A DNA stretch of 64,000 nucleotides from an uncultured Cytophagales bacterium (GTDB lineage Bacteria; Bacteroidota; Bacteroidia; Cytophagales; Cyclobacteriaceae), in NCBI GenBank assembly GCA_913057175.1, contig CAJXNP010000007.1, positions 62,001-126,000 on the forward strand. Reading direction: 5' to 3'. The position numbers and the translations under genes were made by a program. Within the stretch, counting starts at the first letter, position 1; each line of letters begins with the position of its first letter. This document shows, piece after piece, positions 17,283 to 27,610 of the stretch. A model generated the notes under the pieces. That model worked only from the letters and a program-made list of their open reading frames with translations, was not told the origin of the DNA and searched no databases.

Positions 17283-19433
17283 TTAATAACCAGGATTTTG
17301 ATATGCTGCTCTTGTCTCCGTGTCAATCGGAGTACCGTTTTCATCTGTTAGTAATGAAAGATATGCATCCGGCCATGGTCGGAAGGTGTGGTGCGGTTGC
17401 ATTTGTCCCTTACCGTTTCCATCCTGTCCGTTGCCATTGTCGATATTGGTCGCTACCGGCCAAAGTCCTGCCATGTCAGACGCCATTTGGTTGTGGTAGA
17501 TGATCCTTTCATACAGGATCCCGGCATTGTGCTGAGCGTCCCATCCAATACCTTCGGATAAATGCTCACGCGCCATTTCATTGTAAATAAAATGGATGAA
17601 CATTTCTTCCTTCGACAAATTTGGAATATAATCTTCTGCATCTGCTTCGGGGGTTCCGGGAGTAAAATGGTTTTCCGTTACCATTATTTCACTATAAGTA
17701 TCCCCGCCAACAGTATAGGGTGGAACTTTTTCGGCATCAGGAAGTGATTCTGCATCGGGTTCCCATTCAACCAATACATCGGGACGGTTTTCACCACCTT
17801 TGTAGGAGGCTCGTTGTCGAAGAACGTTGATATCATCCACAGCCAGTCCGTACTGTCCGGTGCGGCCATAAGCTTCCGCCCTGATCAGGTAGGTTTCCGC
17901 CAGGCGCATCAGGATGGCGTCTCGTGTTCCAGCTTCGCTATTGAAGTTAGCTTCGTCTGTGCTTCCACCCCTGCTTGGGTCAACATATTTGTTGGAAGAC
18001 AGGTATGGAGCAGTTCTTGTTGTGGCAAGGCCCATGCTGGAGCCATCAATGAAAAGCCGGTAGTAATAATTGCCGGTTTCTGCTGAAACCACCCAGCGCA
18101 CCATAAACTGGTAAGGAAGACTCATGACCATGGCTGAATCCAGGGCATCTTCCATACTGTTTTCCAGGAAAATAAGAGCCCGTTCTCCCGGCTTGATTCT
18201 CTTTTCACCAGCAGCCACTTCCGGTTCATCTGCAGGTTTATTGGCATTCCACCACGCGGCAGCGCTTTCACTCCAGGTATAGGAGGTGCTGGTAGCGGTG
18301 GGCATATTGCTGATGTATTCTGACTGGAAAGTTTTGTAAAAGCGCGAGTCATTTATTTTATCATTGTAATTGTCGTAACCCCAGTCGGTAGCCTTGAACC
18401 TGGCAAATGGTCGTCCATATGCCATGGCGCGAGTGACACCCGTCTGATCGGTGTAGTTACCTGTGTGGTAATTACATGATCGGTTCCCCCCAAAGCGACC
18501 GTTCAGGCCAAGATTGGTATCAAATTGTGCTGCCCACAACACCTCGGGATGAGGGTCAGTTTCTGAAACCGATGGGTTAAACAATGTCCAGTAGTCCGGT
18601 GCCAACCCTCCAACTCCGGCAATGACCTCCGAAGAGTAGAAAATGACAGAATCCAGGTCGGTACCAACACTACCTTTGTACAGCATCCTCTGGTGTTCCT
18701 CACTGCTGTTTTGGAAATCAGCTGCCTGAGCACGATTCAGGTAAAGTTTTGACAGGAAATGACCAGCCGCCCACTTGGTGATACGACCCCTGTCGCTCTG
18801 GCTTTCCGGAAGATTTTCGTAGGCAAATCGTACATCTGAAATAATTTGGTTATAAACTTCTTCCAGGCTTGTTTTTGGATAATAATAAATGCCCTCATCG
18901 GTGCGTCGTGGTTCCAGTAAAAGTGGAACATCACCCAATTGATTGGAAACCAGGTAATATGCCCATGATCTCAAAAACAGCACTTCTGCTTTTCGTTGGT
19001 TTTTGAATTCTTCATCGGTTCCAAACCGGCCCGGCGCTACATTATCTATCTGATCCAAAGCAATATTACAGTTGTTGATGTGCGGATAAGCACCCATAGG
19101 AGCATAATTTGAGTTGGCAGAGCCAAGGAAGTTATTGACGTTACCTGCCACACTACTTACATCCGATCCATATGTCGCGTTTGTGACTCGTGACCAGTCC
19201 TGGGCAGTTGTCATGTAGGCATCGGTTTCTGCTTCTACCAACCTTGCCCCATTAACATCCCATTCGTGTTTCACCCTCGCATAGACGTAAAGTCCCTTTA
19301 TCAGCGCATCAAGTCCTCCCTCGTTGTTGTAGTAGTTTTGTGTAAGGGAAGAAACCTGCTCTTCTTCAAGAAAGTCCTGGCATGAGAAAAGTGAAGCCAG
19401 GATCATTAATGATACAATATATTTTTTCATCAT
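17283..19433 (-). CDS. SusD/RagB-family nutrient-binding outer-membrane lipoprotein
   Basis: Surface lipoprotein that caps a SusC-type channel and captures glycan or peptide substrates. The signal ends with a lipobox at SLFSC followed by QDFLEEE, the usual SusD start. The N-terminal helical region carries LDALIKGLYVYARV and FLRSWAYYLVSNQLGDVPLLLEP, a strong SusD mark. The late RLAETYLIRAEAYGRTGQ and DINVLRQRA are the conserved TPR-like end. At 716 residues it is at the long end of the family. The start may be the second of two tandem ATGs (19430). It follows SusC by 17 bases and forms its partner. Confidence 0.95.
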   Translation of the reverse strand: MMKKYIVSLMILASLFSCQDFLEEEQVSSLTQNYYNNEGGLDALIKGLYVYARVKHEWDVNGARLVEAETDAYMTTAQDWSRVTNATYGSDVSSVAGNVNNFLGSANSNYAPMGAYPHINNCNIALDQIDNVAPGRFGTDEEFKNQRKAEVLFLRSWAYYLVSNQLGDVPLLLEPRRTDEGIYYYPKTSLEEVYNQIISDVRFAYENLPESQSDRGRITKWAAGHFLSKLYLNRAQAADFQNSSEEHQRMLYKGSVGTDLDSVIFYSSEVIAGVGGLAPDYWTLFNPSVSETDPHPEVLWAAQFDTNLGLNGRFGGNRSCNYHTGNYTDQTGVTRAMAYGRPFARFKATDWGYDNYNDKINDSRFYKTFQSEYISNMPTATSTSYTWSESAAAWWNANKPADEPEVAAGEKRIKPGERALIFLENSMEDALDSAMVMSLPYQFMVRWVVSAETGNYYYRLFIDGSSMGLATTRTAPYLSSNKYVDPSRGGSTDEANFNSEAGTRDAILMRLAETYLIRAEAYGRTGQYGLAVDDINVLRQRASYKGGENRPDVLVEWEPDAESLPDAEKVPPYTVGGDTYSEIMVTENHFTPGTPEADAEDYIPNLSKEEMFIHFIYNEMAREHLSEGIGWDAQHNAGILYERIIYHNQMASDMAGLWPVATNIDNGNGQDGNGKGQMQPHHTFRPWPDAYLSLLTDENGTPIDTETRAAYQNPGY

Positions 19434-19450
19434 TTTATTCTTTTAATGGT

Positions 19451-22400
19451 TTAAAAACTGGCTTTTACACCTATGACAAAACTTAGTGGTAGGATTGTGT
19501 TGTTGTTCATCCCACCTAGCGGAGCCGTATTGCCTGAAGCAATATTCCAGTTGGTAATATCATCAGGATTGATTCCCAATTTTACGGTTTCTCCTCCGAA
19601 AATGAATGGATTGATCACCTGGAACTTCAGTTGAAAATCACTCATGTTGATCCTGTCAATCCAGTCACCAGGAAACCTGTAGGAGAGTGAAATGTCCCGT
19701 ACTGTTGCAAACGAACCACTGCGATACTGCATGGCTGCTGTGATGTTTTCCACATTGCCAAAATTTGGCATTGGATATTTTCCATCTGGATTATTCCAGT
19801 CCCACATATCATTTTCTACTCGTCCATTAGGCCATGCACCACCGTAAGAGTTGGGATAGCCTCCGAAATAGGTTTGCCCAACCCTTGCATAAATAAATGC
19901 GCTCAATGTCCAGTTTCTATATCGGAAGGTGTTGGTAATACCTCCTGTCCATTTAGGTACACTTGATCCTCTGATCACCATATCATCTGCATCGATCCGG
20001 TAATCTTTTTCGTCCGGGATTTCATCGCCGTTGGTGTCAACGGTAATCTGGTCCACTACTTTGATTGTACCTGGGTAGAAGTTGTGCCCGTTTTCATTGT
20101 ACAAAGCCATTTCCTCCAGGTCTTCCTCGGTGTTTTGCCAGATGCCATCATTATCAAACTGGTAAAATACCTGGATAGGATGGCCTATGAATAAACGTTG
20201 GGCAAGCATATCTTCCTCGCCGTTGATCAGCTCGACAATTTCCTCTTTGTTATGTGCCCAGTTCGCATCGATAGTCCAGGTGAAATCCGGTTTATCGATG
20301 GCAACAGCAGAAATAGTTACTTCCACACCTTTATTTTTGGTTTTACCTATGTTTTCATATTTCTCAACATATCCTGATACCGCAGGAAGCGTTTTCCTCA
20401 TGATGAGGTCGGAAGTATTTTGTTGGTAAACTTCGACAGAACCCATGATTCGACTATTGAGAAATGCAAAATCGACACCTAGGTTCCACTGCGCTGTTTG
20501 TTCCCATCCAAGTTCCGGGTTTTGCACGAGTTGTGGCAGATAGCCAATAGCAGCATTTGAGCCGAAAGCATATGGGTTTCTGCTAAGCGGGCCAGAGGTA
20601 GTGTACGGAGGTACAGCTGAGTTTCCGGTCACGCCATATCCGAAACGCGGTTTTAGCTGGTCAATCCAGGAAACACTGGATAAAAATGCTTCATCATGCA
20701 ATTTCCAGGCTACGGCAAAGGATGGGAAAAAATCCCATTTATGTTCCGGGGCGAGGACTGACGCTCCATCCCATCGTCCGGTAGCAGTGAATAAATACTT
20801 GTCCATTAGGGTATAATTGATACGGGCCATGTACGACATCAAAGAATTTTCCGTAAAACCGGTTCCATATCCGTCAGGTCTACCATTTGTATTAGAGGCT
20901 AAATCATACCACAAGCTGATATCGTAGATCGTTCCTGACACTCTGGCATCGATATCTTCACGTCTGGAGTGCTGAGAAGACTGCATAAGGGTCACACCGA
21001 TATTGTGGATGTCCCCAAAGTTATGGTCAATATAAAGGAGGTTTTCGGCTACCCACGAGAAGTTTTCTTCTGTGTCATAAGCGGCAGTATTGGGCCGGTT
21101 GGTTAAGTGGTTGGTAGCATCTGGTCCGGTCCACGAACCATTTCTCCAGTTACGGTACTGAACCCCAAGGTTCAGGCGATATTTCAACCACGGAGTGAAT
21201 TTTACCTCTGCATAGGTACTGGAAAGTATGGATGTAGAACGCCTTTCATTCAGAACCTGGTCAATGTCGATCAGAGGATTCCAAAGGTTTAAGTTGCCAC
21301 CTGCATTACGGATCCAGTTTCCTTCTTCGTCCTGAGGGAGGGCGTAGGGAAATTGGTCAAGTGCCCTGGAATAGAGATCTTTCGGGCCTGTATTGGAGGA
21401 ATTGGGTGGCAAAACCCCAAAATTCTGAAGCGAAAATGCACCTATCAGGGAAGTACCAAGGGTAAACCATTTGGTGGGTGTAATGTCACCATTGATATTG
21501 ATGGAATACCGCTCATAGTCCTGGTCTTGCTGTACACCTTTTTGGTCAAAATACCCCAAAGACATGTACAGACTTGAGTTATCTGTTCCTGCGCTAAGCG
21601 AAAGCTGGTGGTTTTGGGTAATCCCTTGTCGTAGGGCGGCATCCCCCCAATCATAACTCCTGATATTGTCTGAATTATAAACGGGGACCTGCGCCGGCCA
21701 ACCCATTGCCTGCTCTTCTGCAGTCGTAGGTCTCATTCGAACAGTTCCTCCTATCTCATCTTCCCATTCATAGCCCATCAGTACAGACTCCATTGCCACT
21801 TGGTCCTGCGCCAGACCCATCCTGGTAACATCTTCATTGGGATCAGGATAGCCAGGTACAACCGGTGTATTGAGGTCTGTAAACTGGGCCGTACTATAAA
21901 GCCCTCCGTTCATTAAACTTTGTCTCCACCGGTCGATGTACTGTCCACCATTCATCCAATCGGTCAGGGGCTTGTATTGATCAAATGAAACAGATCCGTT
22001 GTATCCCACAGAAAGCCTTCCATCTTTCCCTTTTTTTGTCGTGATAAGTACAACACCATTCGCTCCCCGAGAACCATAAATGGCAGTTGCGGAAGCATCT
22101 TTCAGCACTTCTATCGACGATATGTCATTGGGGTTGAGGTCATTGATCGAAAAGGAATTGACACCCAAGGTGGTAGAAATAGGAATTCCGTCGATCACAT
22201 AAAGGGGTTGATTTGTAGCCCCCAATTCGCCAAACGATCTGTTCCCACGAATGTTAATAATGGGAAGTTCACCCGGGCGAATATTTGAGGTAATATTGAT
22301 TCCCGCAGCTTTTCCCTGTAGGGCGTCAAGTGCGTTTTGTACCGGTCTTTCTTCAATGACTTCCGAAGAAATACTGGAAAGGGCCCCGGTAATATCACTT

Positions 22401-23092
22401 CTTTTAACTGTACCATAACCTACGACTACCACTTCTGAAAGTGCGGTAATATCAGGTATCATTGCAATATCGATGACAGACCGGTTTCCGACTTCTATTT
22501 CTTCTGTGACAAACCCGATTGAGCTATAAACCAATATCCCCTCTTGAGCAGGCACGGATATGGAATAATTCCCATCAAAGTCAGTCACAGTTCCGGCGGA
22601 GGTACCTTGGACGACCACGTTCACTCCTGGTAGTCCCTCTCCATCTTCAGAGGAAGTTACCTTTCCGGTAACGGTGATATCCTGCAGATAAATCTCAATG
22701 TCTTTTTCATTGGAAAACAGTTTACCGGTTTTCTTACTGACATTGATCGATTCATTGATTTGCTTAAACTTTAAATCAGCCTGTTTCGATATATCGAGCA
22801 AAACATCCTTTACCGTAGCTTGTCCTTGGTGAATGGAGACTTTTTGCCATTTATCGATAATATTTTCGTCGTATAAAAAGCTCAAATTTGTTTTGGCTTC
22901 TATGGTATTGAAAACCTCGTAAAGAGGTGCATCATCTAAACTAATATTGATGGAAATATCATTCACGCTTCTGTTTCTTTGGGCTTCGCTATTATAAGCC
23001 ATCAAAACGCCCATGAACAGAACCTGCATCATTACGCCATATAGTGTAAACTTGGTCAGCATAATAAATTGCCGTAGTATCTTTTTTTTCAT
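19451..23092 (-). CDS. SusC/RagA-family TonB-dependent outer-membrane channel with N-terminal STN domain
   Basis: Large beta-barrel importer. After the signal peptide (ending near YNSEAQ) comes a secretin/TonB short N-terminal domain (ISLDDAPLYEVFNTI onward), which is the part that talks to FecR. A carboxypeptidase-D-like domain (LPGVNVVVQGTSAGTVTDFDGNY) and the plug (VVVGYGTVKRSDITGAL, later GSRGANGVVLITTKKG) follow, then the barrel. I place the start at the ATG at 23092, where the signal peptide begins; the frame is open to 23173, which would add 27 residues. The STN domain, the upstream FecR gene and the ECF sigma factor together predict substrate-induced control of this pair. The substrate is not evident. 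Confidence 0.95.
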   Translation of the reverse strand: MKKKILRQFIMLTKFTLYGVMMQVLFMGVLMAYNSEAQRNRSVNDISINISLDDAPLYEVFNTIEAKTNLSFLYDENIIDKWQKVSIHQGQATVKDVLLDISKQADLKFKQINESINVSKKTGKLFSNEKDIEIYLQDITVTGKVTSSEDGEGLPGVNVVVQGTSAGTVTDFDGNYSISVPAQEGILVYSSIGFVTEEIEVGNRSVIDIAMIPDITALSEVVVVGYGTVKRSDITGALSSISSEVIEERPVQNALDALQGKAAGINITSNIRPGELPIINIRGNRSFGELGATNQPLYVIDGIPISTTLGVNSFSINDLNPNDISSIEVLKDASATAIYGSRGANGVVLITTKKGKDGRLSVGYNGSVSFDQYKPLTDWMNGGQYIDRWRQSLMNGGLYSTAQFTDLNTPVVPGYPDPNEDVTRMGLAQDQVAMESVLMGYEWEDEIGGTVRMRPTTAEEQAMGWPAQVPVYNSDNIRSYDWGDAALRQGITQNHQLSLSAGTDNSSLYMSLGYFDQKGVQQDQDYERYSININGDITPTKWFTLGTSLIGAFSLQNFGVLPPNSSNTGPKDLYSRALDQFPYALPQDEEGNWIRNAGGNLNLWNPLIDIDQVLNERRSTSILSSTYAEVKFTPWLKYRLNLGVQYRNWRNGSWTGPDATNHLTNRPNTAAYDTEENFSWVAENLLYIDHNFGDIHNIGVTLMQSSQHSRREDIDARVSGTIYDISLWYDLASNTNGRPDGYGTGFTENSLMSYMARINYTLMDKYLFTATGRWDGASVLAPEHKWDFFPSFAVAWKLHDEAFLSSVSWIDQLKPRFGYGVTGNSAVPPYTTSGPLSRNPYAFGSNAAIGYLPQLVQNPELGWEQTAQWNLGVDFAFLNSRIMGSVEVYQQNTSDLIMRKTLPAVSGYVEKYENIGKTKNKGVEVTISAVAIDKPDFTWTIDANWAHNKEEIVELINGEEDMLAQRLFIGHPIQVFYQFDNDGIWQNTEEDLEEMALYNENGHNFYPGTIKVVDQITVDTNGDEIPDEKDYRIDADDMVIRGSSVPKWTGGITNTFRYRNWTLSAFIYARVGQTYFGGYPNSYGGAWPNGRVENDMWDWNNPDGKYPMPNFGNVENITAAMQYRSGSFATVRDISLSYRFPGDWIDRINMSDFQLKFQVINPFIFGGETVKLGINPDDITNWNIASGNTAPLGGMNNNTILPLSFVIGVKASF

Positions 23093-23185
23093 ACTTTTAA
23101 CATGTTTTGATAATTGAGAAAATTGTCGAAATGCTAAATCTTTTTGCATGGAAAGCGCCAACTGATCATGCAAAAGATTGAGTGT

Positions 23186-23206
23186 CCGGAGGCTCTTGGT
23201 CTCCGG
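23186..23206. other. Hairpin between fecR-like and susC-like genes
   Basis: CCGGAG (23186-23191) pairs perfectly with CTCCGG (23201-23206) around a nine-base loop. Read on the minus strand it lies between the FecR stop and the SusC start and is not followed by a T-run. On the plus strand it is followed by seven Ts. It may separate the sensing genes from the transport genes as a processing or partial stop element. Confidence 0.4.
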
Positions 23207-23245
23207 TCATTTTTTTCATGTAATCATTTTCATAGCTGTAGGATT

Positions 23246-24289
23246 TTAGTTAAAAAATATTACCACATTTTTGTCCTTCATTTCATAATTGATTTGACGG
23301 GCAAAGCTGAGGCTTTCCAGTACGTTGCGTAAACTTTCGTTTTCAAATCTCCCGTTGATTTTCCAATCTTTTTTGGGAGCGCCAATGACCATCACATTTA
23401 CACCGTACCATCTTTCGATACGGGAGACGAATTCAGCCAAATCTGATTGCCTGAAATAGAGTATGCCCTCTTTCCATGCCAGGTCATCGCGAGGATCAAA
23501 TCTTATTTTTTTGTTTTCTTTATTGTGAATATTATAGATGAATTTTTCTCCGGGTTCGAGGTATATTTTATCAGCCGGCTGCCCATTTTCTATCACCACT
23601 TTTCCGGTATTGAGTGATACACTGATGGTTTCGTCGTTTTTAAATGCTTTAACATTAAAAGATGTACCAAGCGCCCGGGTGGAAAGGCTACCTGAGGTAA
23701 CAACAAACGGCTTATGTATATTTCTATGCACATTGAAAAAAGCTTCTCCTTCTAATGTTACTTCCCTGGTATCGCCAGCAAAGTTTTCAGGATACGACAA
23801 GGTACTTTCGGCATTTAAGGAGACCACCGTGCTATCTGGCAGGAGGAAGGTAGATTTTTGTCCTTGCGGATTTTGTTTGACAATTGTGTTGTTTTCAGTT
23901 ATAATTTCGGTGTTGTCAAGAGGATTGAAAATCAAAGTGATGATAGTGGCAGAAATAATCAATGCAAATGAAGCGGCTATCCAGTAGAGTCGATTGTGAA
24001 ATAATTTATGCTCAGTATTTTTCTTTATCCGAAGAAAGCCGGAATCATTTTGTTTGGCAGAAATAATGCGATCGAGATTGGCTACCAGCTGGTCAGGGCT
24101 TACATTCTCTTCCCTGAATCTGATGGACCGAATGATATGAATGGCTTCTATGATAACCGGTTTCTTATGTTCATGTTCTTTGATCCATCGAGTCCAGAAT
24201 AATGTGCTCTCATCACTAGGGTTTTTTACCCAGTTAACAAATTCCTTATCTGTTAGAAAATCCTCAATTGAGTATTTATCGTATTTCAC
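23246..24289 (-). CDS. FecR-family anti-sigma factor
   Basis: Inner-membrane regulator that holds an ECF sigma factor and is signalled by the STN domain of the matching TonB receptor. A cytoplasmic N-terminal segment of about 100 residues is followed by one membrane helix (LYWIAASFALIISATIITLIF, near 110-130). Then comes the periplasmic FecR domain (STFLLPDSTVVSLNAESTL, EVTLEGEAFFNVHR, RALGTSFNVKAF) and a C-terminal DUF4974 domain (GILYFRQSDLAEFVSRIERWYGV). The start is GTG. It lies between the sigma gene and SusC on the same strand. Confidence 0.94.
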   Translation of the reverse strand: MKYDKYSIEDFLTDKEFVNWVKNPSDESTLFWTRWIKEHEHKKPVIIEAIHIIRSIRFREENVSPDQLVANLDRIISAKQNDSGFLRIKKNTEHKLFHNRLYWIAASFALIISATIITLIFNPLDNTEIITENNTIVKQNPQGQKSTFLLPDSTVVSLNAESTLSYPENFAGDTREVTLEGEAFFNVHRNIHKPFVVTSGSLSTRALGTSFNVKAFKNDETISVSLNTGKVVIENGQPADKIYLEPGEKFIYNIHNKENKKIRFDPRDDLAWKEGILYFRQSDLAEFVSRIERWYGVNVMVIGAPKKDWKINGRFENESLRNVLESLSFARQINYEMKDKNVVIFFN

Positions 24290-24491
24290 AGCTATCCGTT
24301 TTCACATAGACGACAGGGTAGCCGGAATGACATCAGTTTTTTATAAGAAAATTTTCATTTTTGTAATGCAACTAATGGATTTGGGAATGAATTGTGAAAG
24401 TGATGGAAAATCATGTTTTTTAATAAAAAATTTGTATCGATTTATCCCCCTTTTCTTTCGCTAGCTTCTTCGCTATCACATAAGTTTTTTA

Positions 24492-25187
24492 CTAACAGAA
24501 AAAAAATAAAATAACCAGCGAAACAATCAGCTTTCTTAAAGCGCCAACAGTTTTATAGACAAGGTTACGCACAGATTTGACATTGCTGAAGCCCATCATG
24601 ATTTTGATCTCTTCATAGGTAAAATCCTTGTAATAAAAATAGTAGATGATTTCCCGTTGTTTAATATTCAGCTTTTCTATCGATTTTCTCAGTTTTTCAA
24701 CCCTTTCCTGGTGGTTTTGATCATCAATCATATGGGTATCTTTCGCAAGCAATACCTCAAAAACCGTATCAGAGCAGTTTTTTCCATTCAATACATAACG
24801 ATTGGTTTTTTGGTGGTCCAGAAACCGTCTTTTCAGACATTGGAATAAATAAAGGCGAATGGATGACTTGAGTTTTGGGAGAGATGGTCTTTTATTTCGC
24901 AAGTGGATAAACAGGTTTTGAATGATGTCTTCGATAAGGTTTTTATCCCTGGTAAACTGGAAGCCGAAGTTCAGGAGCTCGCCAAAATATTTGACATAAA
25001 CATGAATAAAAGCAGCTTCGTTGCCATCATTGAAATCATTCCAGATCTTTTTGTCATCAGCATCTTTGTATTTTTTCGAACTGCTTATTCCATCTATCTG
25101 GTCAGGAAGGCGTTCCGAGACTTCTTTTGTCAAAGTCAGAACCGTATTGGAAAGATTACTGAAAGGGCGATTCTCCAAGCTATTCAT
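24492..25187 (-). CDS. ECF RNA polymerase sigma factor of the SusC/FecR type
   Basis: About 231 residues with sigma region 2 near 45-115 (DDKKIWNDFNDGNEAAFIHVY and NLIEDIIQNLFIHLR) and region 4 near 165-220 (KLNIKQREIIYYFYYKDFTYEEI, MMGFSNVKSVRNLVYKTVGAL). The N terminus is some 40 residues longer than a minimal ECF factor. The C-terminal end is strongly hydrophobic (LIVSLVILFFFC), a feature I have often seen in Bacteroidota Sus-type sigma factors and which may help hold it at the membrane. It would drive the SusC/SusD pair once released by FecR. Confidence 0.92.
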   Translation of the reverse strand: MNSLENRPFSNLSNTVLTLTKEVSERLPDQIDGISSSKKYKDADDKKIWNDFNDGNEAAFIHVYVKYFGELLNFGFQFTRDKNLIEDIIQNLFIHLRNKRPSLPKLKSSIRLYLFQCLKRRFLDHQKTNRYVLNGKNCSDTVFEVLLAKDTHMIDDQNHQERVEKLRKSIEKLNIKQREIIYYFYYKDFTYEEIKIMMGFSNVKSVRNLVYKTVGALRKLIVSLVILFFFC

Positions 25188-25384
25188 GCCTAAAATTTAT
25201 GACAATTGTGTTTTTTTCCCTATCAGGCCTGTGTCTACATTGATAGATAATCACATGCGATTGATCATGTGAAATTACATTTATGAAGCGCACCATTTCA
25301 ACATCCCATAAACACAATTAGTTAAATAAAGCAAAATTCCTTTATCAAACTGTCCTTTAATGTCCTGCTGGATTATTGGATTCC

Positions 25385-27610
25385 CTACGCCGGCCGATAC
25401 AAAGGAGTAAAATCTATCTTACCCGTTTTTCGATTAAAAAATGCTGTGCTCAATCCTAAATTTCCCTGGCAAATCCGCTCACGGATATATTCATTTTTCC
25501 CGACAATTCTTTGTTTGGATTCATCCAGATTCCACAGCGTAATTTCATCAACAAGTACGTTGATGTCCTCATTTTTTAGTTTTTCATGAGTGAATTTTTC
25601 GGAACAAAGCGCAGGTTGAAGCAAGGGTCTTAAATAGGAGCTTTTACACGAAAGATGACATTCAAGAGCTTCTTTGACAAAGGAGTTTTTGGAATTTCCC
25701 ATTAGGAGGATCAGCCTGACGCCCTGCTTTTTACAGGCTACTTCTGTGCTGTAGATCAGGTGGTCGCTCACAAGATTTCCAGCGGCTCGTAAAGGAATGA
25801 TATCACCAATACTTGTATTCATTAGCATATTCAAAGGCTCTCGCATATCGATGCAATTGATAATAGCTGCCAATGGAAAATCCATCAGCTCCTTGTTTCG
25901 CAGCCTTCTGGAGATCAGGTTCCCATCCACATATCGTTGATTACCTTCTGCCAGATAATCCAGGATCTCCTGAGGAGAATTGAAATCCCGTTCAGCAGGA
26001 GTTGCACTTCTAACCAGGTTCAGCTGATTAACAGGATTGTAGTTATCCCTTAGTCCAACGATTACAACGTCGATCCCATGCTCCTGTGCGTAGGTATTTT
26101 GAAAATTATTCAGGATCTCAATGACATCGCGTTCTACATAGGTGGTAAATGTAGCGTCGATCACAACCTTGGATCGCTTGGGAAGACTCCACAGGAAATT
26201 CTTGATCGCCGGTTTATTGAGGAATGATACTTCATTAGATAGTTCTAGAAGGAATTCCTTTTTCTTTCCATCGTGTTTATTTTCGATGGTGAAGGGGTTA
26301 TAAAAATTACTTCGAAGCAAAAAGAATAAGCTAGCAAAGGTTCCGATTAGTACACCAATCAATACATCCGTGACAAGGATCCCAACAGTGGTGATCACAA
26401 AAGGAATAAATTGTTCCCAACCTTTAGCATATAAATTTTTAAATACAGAGTATGAAGCCAATTTGTATCCTACAACAAGGAGTATTGAAGAGAGACACGC
26501 TAAGGGGATCTGATTCATTAGAGGGCTGAGCACAAGTACGCTGGCCAGTAATAATGTGCCATGAACAATCGTCGAGAGTTTGGTCTCAGCTCCCACTTCA
26601 ATATTAACGGAACTTCTCACAATGACCGAAGTGATGGGAATTCCGCCTATTAATCCGGCCAACGTGTTCCCAATGCCCTGGGCGACCAATTCCCGGTTGG
26701 GCGGGCTTCTTCGTTTATGGTGATCAAGATTGTCTGCCGCTTCAATGGCAAGAAGGGTGGCAATCGAAGCAATCAAAGCGATACTTAGGCCATAGGTCCA
26801 GACCTGGATATTTCCAATGGAGCTGAAATCAGGAAATGTGAGGATGGAAGATACATCTTCTATGTTGGGGATGTTCACCAGTTGCGTGCTGTCCAGATAT
26901 AGAGAAGGAACAAAGTACTTCCAGAATTGATTGATGACGACACCCAATATGACGACTGTCAGAAATGGAGGAGGGAATTTAATTCTTCTCAAAAATGTTT
27001 TATTCCAGAAAATGAGAAGGCTTAGTGAGATAAATGACAAAATGATTGGGCCCGGTGATAATATCTCCATAAACTTGGAAATATCGGGAGTTACGAGGAT
27101 AAATTCCCTGGAATAGTCCATGATCCGGCTATTCTTTGTAATTCCCAATGCATAGGGGATCTGTGAGAAAATAAGGATCAAACCTATGGCTGCCAGCAAA
27201 CCTTTGATGATACTTGTGGGCATATAGTCGGCGATAAAACCGGCCCTCAGAAGTCCTATCATAAGTTGGATGACTCCTCCGATCAGTAAGGCGAGGAGGA
27301 AAACATCAAAGCTTCCAAGCCTTTGAATAGCAACGAATACCACGGCGCTCAGGCTGGCGGCTGGTCCGCTTACACTCACATCCGACTGACTGATACTACC
27401 AATGAGGATACCGCCGATAATTCCCGAGATCAAACCTGAAATCAGTGGAGCTCCGCAAGCCAGCGCAATTCCAAGACATAGCGGAAGTGCCACCAGGAAA
27501 ACCACAATACCAGCAGGGAGATCCTTTCCAGGGCTGCTGAGGATCGGCCTCCTCCGGGATTCGATCTTTGCCCGGATGATGAACTTCTTAAATCGTTTAC
27601 CCTTGGCCAA
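25385..27610 (-). CDS. SulP-family anion transporter with STAS domain fused to a degenerate beta-carbonic anhydrase domain
   Basis: Residues about 25-430 form the SulP membrane part, opening with DLPAGIVVFLVALPLCLGIALA and containing ISQSDVSVSGPAASL and the late GGIPITSVIVRSSVNIEVGA. A STAS domain follows (about 450-530, with KVVIDATFTTYVERDVIEIL). The last 190 residues are a beta-carbonic-anhydrase domain starting NSPQEILDYLAEGNQRYV. Related fusions are regarded as bicarbonate transporters. In this copy the CxDxR zinc motif is kept (Cys586, Asp588, Arg590), but the expected GHxxC reads GNSKN, so both remaining zinc ligands are asparagine (Asn639, Asn642). The start is TTG; an in-frame stop upstream leaves no ATG choice nearby. 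Confidence 0.92.
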   Translation of the reverse strand: MAKGKRFKKFIIRAKIESRRRPILSSPGKDLPAGIVVFLVALPLCLGIALACGAPLISGLISGIIGGILIGSISQSDVSVSGPAASLSAVVFVAIQRLGSFDVFLLALLIGGVIQLMIGLLRAGFIADYMPTSIIKGLLAAIGLILIFSQIPYALGITKNSRIMDYSREFILVTPDISKFMEILSPGPIILSFISLSLLIFWNKTFLRRIKFPPPFLTVVILGVVINQFWKYFVPSLYLDSTQLVNIPNIEDVSSILTFPDFSSIGNIQVWTYGLSIALIASIATLLAIEAADNLDHHKRRSPPNRELVAQGIGNTLAGLIGGIPITSVIVRSSVNIEVGAETKLSTIVHGTLLLASVLVLSPLMNQIPLACLSSILLVVGYKLASYSVFKNLYAKGWEQFIPFVITTVGILVTDVLIGVLIGTFASLFFLLRSNFYNPFTIENKHDGKKKEFLLELSNEVSFLNKPAIKNFLWSLPKRSKVVIDATFTTYVERDVIEILNNFQNTYAQEHGIDVVIVGLRDNYNPVNQLNLVRSATPAERDFNSPQEILDYLAEGNQRYVDGNLISRRLRNKELMDFPLAAIINCIDMREPLNMLMNTSIGDIIPLRAAGNLVSDHLIYSTEVACKKQGVRLILLMGNSKNSFVKEALECHLSCKSSYLRPLLQPALCSEKFTHEKLKNEDINVLVDEITLWNLDESKQRIVGKNEYIRERICQGNLGLSTAFFNRKTGKIDFTPLYRPA

